DNA from: Dolomedes plantarius
Taxonomy: Eukaryota; Arthropoda; Arachnida; Araneae; Dolomedidae
Length of the DNA: 64,000 nucleotides
Direction: 5' to 3'
Assembly (NCBI GenBank): GCA_907164885.2
Contig: OU015498.1
Span: 127,659,227 to 127,723,226, forward strand
The notes under the pieces were generated by a model. That model was not told the origin of the DNA, made no database searches, and was given only the letters and a program-made list of their open reading frames with translations. The position numbers were made by a program, and so were the translations under genes. This document shows positions 56,753 through 64,000 of the stretch, one piece after another (position 1 is the stretch's first letter; every line of letters starts with the position of its first letter).

Positions 56753-59700
56753 TTAGCAAGACATACGGCTAAGCGTATCTGCATTCTGGTTAAACTTTCC
56801 AGCCCGGTGTTCAATAGTAAAGTTATACGGTTGCAGAATTAAGGACCACCGAAGAATCCTGGAATTCGTGCCGGTGTGATTTTTTAACCACTTCAATGGT
56901 TTGTGGTCTGTTATGATTTTGAAATTTGCACCATCTAAATAAAAATGTAGTTTCCGAACCGCGAAAATTATCGACGCGCACTCCCGTTCTATTGTCGAGT
57001 AATTCTTCTCAGCTGGGCTAAATTTCCGACTAAGATACAAGACAGGATGTTCTTCTGCCCCAAACATTTGTGTTAGTACTACCCCGATCACAACATCAGA
57101 GGCATCACATTGTATAATGAATTCGCGCTTGAAATCTGGCGAATAAAGTACGGGAAATTTTGTTATACACGGAATTTTACCCTTCACAGAAACTTTATAG
57201 AGTTTAGTGAATTCCTCTAACGGAGGGTCATGTATGCGGCTGAATGTACCGCCGTAAATAAGCGTATGCCTTATCCGTATACTACGAGGTCCAGTGTCCC
57301 GAAGTTCGAGGACGCTTTTCAGGTAATCATCTTGATAAAATAATGCATAAAAGAAGAGAGATCGGCCTCCTAGTCTAGAACGGTTAACCTTAAACCCTTC
57401 ACTTTCTACAATCAACGTGATAACACCTAACTTGCCAGCTTTAAACAATCCCTTCCGATCTGCTGATAACTCGTTAATCCAGGTTTTATTGTCCCAAGTA
57501 AAGTAACTCAGATATACTGGAAGATCTGATCTGCCTCGTAGGAAATAATTTATGCCTTCAACGTTTATAAATAATTTGCCATTGGTCACAGAAGACAAAA
57601 TATCTGTATTTGAGATTACAAAGGAAGACACATGAGTTATACCTCTTAATTCGGTGGGTGAGTCCGGTAAAAGCTCTGCCGGTACATCTCTATATGGTTC
57701 ATAGTTTGTATTCAAGAATGAAACATTCACGTTCACTTTGGCAACCCCGCCGACTTTGATAATTATACCAACACGTTCAGAAAGAAAATTAATTTTATAC
57801 AGAACAATTTTCACACTCATGCCCGATTCTCTGACAAAACCGACGGGAGTCTCCACATTGTGACTGGAGATCTCGACCAAGTCGAACCCGGAGATAATGC
57901 ACGTTTCTTTAAAGCAACGCACTTTCATTCGCGAATTCTTCTCCCTTACATACGGAGTAAGCATGACTCTTAAGATAGTTAAGGCTAATTCGCACGCTAT
58001 TTCATACCATCCAATACTAAAACCCGCGTTTCTTGCACGGTAATCGAAGGTTCCAAAATACATATAGAGAATTACGTAATTAAAACATGAAAAGTTGCAC
58101 GACAGCTGAACAAAACATTTACCAGTTCCTAACAATCTTTCAAGGACTCTAGGTCGAGCACAAAGAATGAACTTATGAGCCCACTTGTGATAATTGTGAA
58201 TTCCTATCAAAACATAGAATTTCTTTTCGCTCCTAAATAAATCGACTAGATCCGAACATAGTGACTGATCTATCGGCGACATTCTACCAGCTGATTTACG
58301 TGTTATATTCCAAAGATACGATACATAAATTTCACAAATAGCTGACACAGTATATTCGTTATTTTCCCCACCTTCTGGCAGGAAGTTTTCCAGATTTCTC
58401 AATTCTGATATTTGTAACTCATTACGATCGCCTTTCTTGAGGATAGCGCTTCCTTTTTCTTTAACGCTTATCTTTTCTAGAGCATTTTCCCGCCCTAACG
58501 TGTACGGAGAGACTACGTTTTCGGTCACATACTGTCCCTGAATGTTTTTTTCTCCATCCGTCTTCAATTTATCCCAAATCGTTTTTAAATCATCACACTC
58601 AATTTGAGCGGATTTTAATTCTGATGGTGTACAAATCAGCAGGTTAGGGTCACTTGACACAACATTCCCTCCCTCGAACTGTAAGTCTATTTTCTCCTCG
58701 ATCGGAACCTCTGCACTGAGAACAATAGTCTGCTCAGAAACGTTATCAGCTGGCTCAACCCCGGATTCTTTCTCTTTCGATTTGCTTTGCGAGCGCGTGA
58801 CGGCGTTTAGTTCCTGAACTCCACCCACTTTTCCCGCGCCTTCACAAAGAAGAGCAAAAGTACGATTCCCCAAAATGTACCTGTCTTGGTTTAGCGAATT
58901 ATCGAACACAGCGGCCTTTGTGGTCACGCGCCCGAATGTCCCTTCTAACTCTATCCTGGCCACAGGGAGGCATTTTGCTTCCGTGTCAAGGGGTTGTTTT
59001 ACCCAAACTACTTCGCCCGTAAAGGTCTCTGGCGGAGCGTACTTCTGTGAGACCAGATCAAAAGTGGCTCCCGAATCTCGTAAGACTTGAGTTTGGACGC
59101 CATTGACCTTGGCCACACTCAAATATGGTTTCAACCATTTGTCCACATCATCGTTTTGTTCAATATTATTCAGAGTCTCCGCATCTCTCTTTTTTCGGAA
59201 AGGACACTTTGGACGTAAATGCTCCTCCGAATTACATTCATAACAGCGAAGAGGTTTTCGCTTATCAAACTCTTTAAATTTGGTTTCATATTTTAAATAT
59301 GAGTTTTTGCTTGGGGAGGTAGATTGCCCATCAACTTGTTTTTCTGGTTTGGCTTTCCCCTCATTCCTAAACCCCAAATCAATTTGTTTTCGCACCTGAA
59401 ATTCCTTCCTTCCATTATTTGTGATTCTTTTACCCTGTCTTACTGACTCGTAACGATCCAGTTTTTCGGCTAACACTGAAGGTGAAACAATGCTCCCCCA
59501 TTCATCTAAGAAGTGTTCCTGCACCTCGCTATTTACGCGTCTCTTAATTTGGTCCGCAATCACGAGTTGTTTCAAAGCCTCGAAAGTATTTATTCCTAGC
59601 CCCTCAATCCACCCATTAAAATAGCTCTGCAATTCATAAGCGAAATCTTTCCACCTTGAATTTGCTTTGCGGGTGTGTTGCAGGAATTTCTGCCTAAAGG

Positions 59701-60310
59701 TATCTGGACTCAGTTTAAAACGGTCTAGCAAGATTTTCTTTACGTACTTATAATCTCTTGAGTCTTGTTCTGACTCACGTAAAACAATCTGACCTACTTC
59801 TAGCGGCAATAACGAAAGAATTTGGGTTGCCCACTCTGCTTCATCTATCTCAAGATTTTTAGCTTGGAGCTCAAACATAGCCAAAAACAAACTTATGTCT
59901 GTCTCCTCTAGAATAAATTTCGGCATCATCCTCCTCATTTCTGGAGAAGATCTCCTTAGAGAGTTTTCTAACGGTTCAGGAGTTGACACTCTACCACTTC
60001 CTGAGCCTATTATTTTGAGTCTCTCCAATTCGTAAGCGCGCTGTTCCCTCTCTCTCTCAAACTTTAACTGGTTTTCACGTTCAATCGCTTCTAACATTGC
60101 TTTCGCGTTTTCTTCATCATAACCCTCATCTGACATTATTAGTCTCCTAATTTCGTTTTTGTTCATATCGGAATTGGCACAAACTCCAAGATCTTCCGCG
60201 AGTGAAACCAAATCAGCCTTAAGGGCTTTAGATAAATAAGCCATGATTTCAGTTAGAGAATTTAACCTTACCCTAAATTTTACACACAACAATTCTAACA
60301 CAAAACACAC
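56753..60310 (-). CDS. Gag-protease-(BTB-like, unknown)-RNase H polyprotein lacking RT and integrase
   Basis: 1185 codons; the likely start is Met23 (60244). Gag: residues 23-350 with a charged helical N-terminus (LKFEREREQRAYELERL) and a capsid-like region (VLRESEQDSRDYKYVKKILL). Zinc knuckle CX2CX4HX4C: Cys356, Cys359, His364, Cys369. Protease: RDSGATFDLV, Asp412. Residues 555-600 (SELKSAQIECDDLKTIWDKL) resemble the spacer that precedes integrase in Gypsy elements with integrase upstream of RT (Gmr1-like). Residues about 655-1052 match no retroelement domain I know; about 680-785 look BTB/POZ-like (SLCSDLVDLFRSEKKF, HKWAHKFILCARPRVLERLL, FNYVILYMYFGTFDY). RNase H: residues 1053-1183 with Asp1069, Glu1108/1110, Asp1135 and Asp1178, then stop. 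It would supply particles and protease but must borrow RT and integrase. Confidence 0.85.
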   Translation of the reverse strand: MCFVLELLCVKFRVRLNSLTEIMAYLSKALKADLVSLAEDLGVCANSDMNKNEIRRLIMSDEGYDEENAKAMLEAIERENQLKFEREREQRAYELERLKIIGSGSGRVSTPEPLENSLRRSSPEMRRMMPKFILEETDISLFLAMFELQAKNLEIDEAEWATQILSLLPLEVGQIVLRESEQDSRDYKYVKKILLDRFKLSPDTFRQKFLQHTRKANSRWKDFAYELQSYFNGWIEGLGINTFEALKQLVIADQIKRRVNSEVQEHFLDEWGSIVSPSVLAEKLDRYESVRQGKRITNNGRKEFQVRKQIDLGFRNEGKAKPEKQVDGQSTSPSKNSYLKYETKFKEFDKRKPLRCYECNSEEHLRPKCPFRKKRDAETLNNIEQNDDVDKWLKPYLSVAKVNGVQTQVLRDSGATFDLVSQKYAPPETFTGEVVWVKQPLDTEAKCLPVARIELEGTFGRVTTKAAVFDNSLNQDRYILGNRTFALLCEGAGKVGGVQELNAVTRSQSKSKEKESGVEPADNVSEQTIVLSAEVPIEEKIDLQFEGGNVVSSDPNLLICTPSELKSAQIECDDLKTIWDKLKTDGEKNIQGQYVTENVVSPYTLGRENALEKISVKEKGSAILKKGDRNELQISELRNLENFLPEGGENNEYTVSAICEIYVSYLWNITRKSAGRMSPIDQSLCSDLVDLFRSEKKFYVLIGIHNYHKWAHKFILCARPRVLERLLGTGKCFVQLSCNFSCFNYVILYMYFGTFDYRARNAGFSIGWYEIACELALTILRVMLTPYVREKNSRMKVRCFKETCIISGFDLVEISSHNVETPVGFVRESGMSVKIVLYKINFLSERVGIIIKVGGVAKVNVNVSFLNTNYEPYRDVPAELLPDSPTELRGITHVSSFVISNTDILSSVTNGKLFINVEGINYFLRGRSDLPVYLSYFTWDNKTWINELSADRKGLFKAGKLGVITLIVESEGFKVNRSRLGGRSLFFYALFYQDDYLKSVLELRDTGPRSIRIRHTLIYGGTFSRIHDPPLEEFTKLYKVSVKGKIPCITKFPVLYSPDFKREFIIQCDASDVVIGVVLTQMFGAEEHPVLYLSRKFSPAEKNYSTIERECASIIFAVRKLHFYLDGANFKIITDHKPLKWLKNHTGTNSRILRWSLILQPYNFTIEHRAGKFNQNADTLSRMSC

Positions 60311-60988
60311 AAAAATTTAATTAGCTCACTACAGTTTAAGCTTAAATTCAATTATGATATACTAAATAACTTTGCACATTCAAATGCACTTTTATATTAT
60401 ACAAAACTAAATTATTTTACTCTGTTATTTTTAAGATTTGTTTTACTAGTATATTTAAACACAACTTTATCTATGAAACACAACTAGCAATGATTTAAGT
60501 TGAATGACACACAAAAAAAAGAACACTATTATTCAATTGCCTCAGTAACCCAATAGAGAAATGAAAACCATATAGTACTCACTGCTTTGACGACTGCTCT
60601 TGATGATCAGCATGAAGACGGAACAGAAGACCACAATGGTTCTGTTTAACGTTGCAAACAGTTAGCCTTAATTGACGAAGCGGGACGTCAGGAAGATTTC
60701 GTGCACTACGTAACAAAGTCTAGTAGATTGCAGACAGGAAGGCACCACTCGACGATTCTCTCTAACTTTCAGTTCACAGGAATTGGAGTTTGACGACAAG
60801 TAGACACGCACAAGGCAGGTTCAGCAAAATAATCCAACTTGCTATTTACAGGAATCACAGTTCGAAGAAAGTAGATTGGAACGCCCAACTTGGCAAAACT
60901 CTGTATAAATTACTACTCACAGGAATCTTCAGGTGGAGGGATCGATCAACACCGCTGCCACCACTTTAATTAATCTATATAATAAGAC
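60311..60988 (-). other. 5' untranslated leader of the LTR element
   Basis: No open frame. Lies between the 5' LTR and the polyprotein start; contains the candidate primer site near 60950-60963. Confidence 0.6.
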
Positions 60989-61700
60989 TGTGACGATATG
61001 AACACTTCTCCCAGGTAGTTGGACATAGATTAATTCAAGATACGGAGTTTAGGTTTTAAAATTATGTATTTAATTATATACAATATGTACACTTCAGTTA
61101 CACCAAAATTTTACTGTCAAAATCGCCCTAAGGCACCGGGGAGTTAAACTTCTTCCCCAAACAGTCAGAGTTCACTGACTATATGAAACGGCACTAAGCC
61201 CGGGATTCAAAGTTCCCAAAAATGTAATCTGGCCCAAGGCCGCAGGTATCAGTCACCTTCTGAGAGTAGATCTCAAGTCTCTCTGCCTCTTTTTCGGTCC
61301 GAGGTTCTCCAAGAAAACTCTAAGCACCTCCCTGGAACATATTTCGTCCTATCATGCGTTGGTTTTTGTGTTTCGACGTTGATTTGCTGAAATCAGTGAC
61401 ATCAGCTATTTCCAACATTCGAGAATTTCTCACGCCGAGGGCTTAGCGTAACGAACCGCACTTTTGTGCATGAAGAATGCCGGACTCTACGTGTGTGGCC
61501 TTTGTCGCCAGCTGACACCCTCTTGCCAGTAGACAAGTAGAGGAAATACCGCCCTCTGTCCGGCGATGACCATCAGTCAGTTAGCTTGACACTAGGGTTC
61601 CACCCAGTTCACGCCCCCCTCTGTTGCCAAGGACAGGGGTGACAAAGACACATCAAATATTCACACGACTGACTGCTTGAAGAATTTCCTATTCTTCACA
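60989..61700 (-). repeat. 5' LTR (minus-strand element)
   Basis: 712 bp, apparently identical to 55817-56528. Followed by (TA)n(GATA)n. Confidence 0.93.
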
Positions 61701-61745
61701 ATATATATATATATATATAGATAGATAGATAGATATATAAATATA
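61701..61745. repeat. (TA)n / (GATA)n microsatellite
   Basis: TA run, then four GATA units; the TA part continues the target tract of the LTR element. Confidence 0.9.
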
Positions 61746-62017
61746 CGTACCTGATGTTCTTTTATGCACATCAGCAATAATAACTATTATTCCTCATATC
61801 CTCTGTCATTTTAAACAGAATTTGAAATTATCGTAGATCGAAAACACGGTATTGAAATTATAATTGGAATATAGTGTAAGGCTGTGAAGAATATAAAATC
61901 TTTCTTCTGATTGCCTTTGAATCTATTAGTCAAGAGAAGTACCGGCAACACAACTTTTTTTTTCAGAAATATAACAGTTTTCTTTTATAGATGATCCTTT
62001 ATTTTACATACTTATCA

Positions 62018-62092
62018 CAAACGGGATTCGAACCCGAGACATCAACTCTTCTATTGATGATAACGTTAAAATGCTATGAAAATTTTGCAAAA
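62018..62092 (-). repeat. tRNA-like fragment (B-box), possible SINE remnant
   Basis: Minus strand: TAGCATTTTAACGTTATC, then 27 bases, then TCTCGGGTTCGAATCCCGTT, with a perfect B-box (GGTTCGAATCC) and a 5-bp T-stem. Shares both blocks with 54240-54310. Anticodon arm and acceptor stem are not convincing. Confidence 0.38.
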
Positions 62093-63059
62093 GTATTATA
62101 TTCAATTTCTTCCAAACTTCAGATATTTTCTAAACAAAACATTCGATAATATAAATTAAACATTAAATATTTCAGATTTTAAACCATCTCTTATAATTTT
62201 AAGTTAATAAAAAATTCTAGAGAATTCCATTAAATATTTCATCTCACTAGCATAATATTTTTCACACGTTTTCCCATAATATTTCATTGATATGATATTT
62301 ATATTTAGCGCACAACATCATACAAATTTAATTCTTGACTCATTCTAAACAAAAAGAAAGTCAATCATACTGAGGTGGTATATAAATTTTATTACTTCAT
62401 TGATTTCAGGAACCAAAAATTTAAACTTCTATAATTACCATTTTGTTACACACAAGCTACATTTTAACAGTCGTTAAAAAATATTTACACATTCTGCAAC
62501 AGTGCAAGTGGTAAAAAAATATTATAAGTGTAAATTTTATATAATTAAAACATAATAATACACAAATTATTTAAATGTGTCATGTTACAACCACATTGTT
62601 TTATCCTATGAATTTTATATTTCATTGTGAAACGAATTACACTCACACAAAACGATAAAAGAATATTGCAGTTCACACACAGAATTACTTGTTGTTTCAT
62701 ATATGTAATGAAATTTTGGAAGGTAGAATTATTTTAACAAACCAAAATTAGTTAATATTAAATTTTAGAATAAAGGTTATAACATAATATTCCATTTTTG
62801 GCATGATCTCAAGGTTAGTATAAAAAGTGACACATAGTACCAAAATGACTGCTCAAAGGTTATGCTTGAATATATATGATTTATTTACACTACTATATAT
62901 TTTATATACAATAACACTTTAAAAAAAATTCATTAAACTCTCTTCAAATTATTTAATCTTATTCTAAATTTCTTTCAAGTTAATCATTCAATGCAATTTT
63001 TCTAGATATTCACCAATGTTAACCTCAATAATTATCACAATTAATTTCAACAATAAATA
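62093..63059. other. no recognisable feature
   Basis: Very AT-rich; nothing recognised. Confidence 0.45.
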
Positions 63060-63350
63060 TTTGCTAATAGATACACACATCATTGATAATCAGTTCCATC
63101 AGTAATAAAATTCCTCATCATAACTTTGTTACTACCAATTACATTCATCAATAATCTTTACTAATAGTTATACACCTCAATAATAATGTTTTGTCAGTAA
63201 TTAAATTCCTCACAATAACTTTGTTACTACCAATTAAAATCATCAGTAACATTTACTTATAGTTACACACATCATATTCAAAATCATCAATCATCAATCA
63301 TATTCAAATTCATCAGTAATTAAATTTCTCAACATAACTTTGTAATTAAT
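63060..63350. repeat. imperfect tandem repeat, about 100-bp units
   Basis: TAACTTTGTTACTACCAATT recurs near 63122 and 63218 (and partly near 63333), each preceded by ATCAGTAATNAAATTCCTCA and followed by TTTACT.ATAGTTA.ACAC. Confidence 0.7.
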
Positions 63351-63610
63351 GTTTTAATTGTTTTCAATCTTTCTCTCAAAATCTTAAAATTTTAGGAATG
63401 CCGAAATTAGAGTTCCAAATGACACTTCCCTATCATTAATATAAAATACTCTGAAACAAACCTTGGCTGACATCGATGACACCACATGTATACGCATGAG
63501 TTTTAGTCCTCGGACTCATTAACACTCACAGGTATAAGGATAATAATCCGTTGCGTCATAATTGGCAGTCCACGTAGAATATCAGTAAACACAGTCTGGA
63601 AGTTACCACT

Positions 63611-63790
63611 CAGTTCCTGATCCTTGTGCAAGGGGGCAGAGTCTCACGGCTGGCATGGGGTTGATCGTTGTCGTCAAGGAAACAGGCTCAAACTCTTAGC
63701 GTCAGTTCCAGATCATTGGGCAAGGGTGCAGAATCTCTCAGCTGGCATGGGGTTGATCCTTGTGGATGAGGGAACAGGCTCAAATCCGTG
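63611..63790. repeat. tandem duplication, two units of about 92 bp
   Basis: CAGTTCCTGATCCTTGTGCA and CAGTTCCAGATCATTGGGCA begin two copies that share GCTGGCATGGGGTTGATC and GGAAACAGGCTCAAA. A plus-strand frame spans both, but I do not recognise it. More GC-rich than its surroundings. Confidence 0.7.
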
Positions 63791-64000
63791 TCATCTGGTA
63801 TTCAACTATTTTATCATGCAAGGGCGTCATGGTTTCACCCTTGCTTTTGGTTTCGACTCATTTATTCTATATGTTTTCGCGACAGTATACTATTTTCTTT
63901 CATATTACAAATGAATAATTATATCGCTAAAAATTTGTTAGTTCTTTCTGATGTTACAATTATAGATGCAATGATCTTGTAATAACCTTAATTCATAATA

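Larger units (their letters stand above)
55817..61700 (-). mobile_element. young LTR retrotransposon encoding Gag, protease, novel segment and RNase H
   Basis: LTRs of exactly 712 bp at both ends, flanked by ATATAT on both sides. Between them is one 1185-codon open frame on the minus strand. The tract GTAAGGGGGGGGGAAGC (56529-56545, minus) abuts the 3' LTR as polypurine tract. A TGGTGGCAGCGGTG word (minus, 60950-60963) lies 25 bases inside the 5' LTR and may be the primer site. RT and integrase are not visible. 5884 bp in all. Confidence 0.9.

Noticed and set aside
58875..59090. Plus-strand 71-codon frame
   Set aside because: Lies antisense to the protease region of the 1185-codon polyprotein; a shadow frame.

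Overview
This window is eukaryotic, AT-rich and built almost entirely of transposable elements. I found no convincing host gene; the only host-gene hint is one weak candidate first exon near 10.84 kb. The family mix (mariner of the DD41D type, Tc1, pogo-like, piggyBac, hAT, Mag/Gypsy-like LTR elements and a Penelope-like element with its GIY-YIG domain in front of the reverse transcriptase) suggests an arthropod, possibly a chelicerate. I cannot name a species.

Layout. 0.6-2.2 kb: two degraded mariners sharing one TA, then a piggyBac-like element containing a 32-bp minisatellite. 3.4-6.3 kb: a dispersed repeat, a long (TA)n tract, a Tc1 element and a pogo-like MITE lined up in that tract. 6.7-9.0 kb: a MITE and a second Tc1 element with DD36E-like spacing. 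9-16 kb: mostly AT-rich unique-looking DNA with two copies of a 'CAGTCAG'-tailed repeat and a hAT element. 16.4-19.8 kb: two satellite-like arrays (about 217 bp and about 440 bp units). 20-22.6 kb: a TTAA-flanked MITE, a piggyBac remnant and a 190-bp tandem duplication. 24.3-30.5 kb: one MITE whose central (TA)n has taken a solo LTR, a pogo-like element and a Naiad-type Penelope-like element. 31-34 kb: more TTAA elements. 34.6-46.6 kb: a Russian-doll nest whose core is an 11.3-kb Gypsy element (LTRs 882 bp), itself split in gag by a 3.3-kb foldback-like element bracketed by a 177-bp duplication of gag. 47-53 kb: TTAA MITEs, a piggyBac-like element, a hAT MITE and a third Tc1 element with an internal tandem duplication. 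55.5-61.7 kb: a young LTR retrotransposon with apparently identical 712-bp LTRs and a single 1185-codon open frame.

The most interesting object is that last element. Its frame runs Gag (zinc knuckle), aspartic protease, about 400 unexplained residues, then RNase H. No reverse transcriptase or integrase is visible, yet the frame is open throughout and the LTRs match. The extra segment starts with a stretch resembling a BTB/POZ fold. I read it as a Gag-encoding, trans-dependent retroelement that carries captured coding sequence; this is inference and needs a profile search.

How the parts relate: (TA)n tracts act as repeated landing sites (at least seven insertions abut them), and in-window paralogues allow the order of nesting to be worked out. 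The pols and transposases, apart from the 1185-codon frame, carry stops or frameshifts, so most copies are dead but several are young.
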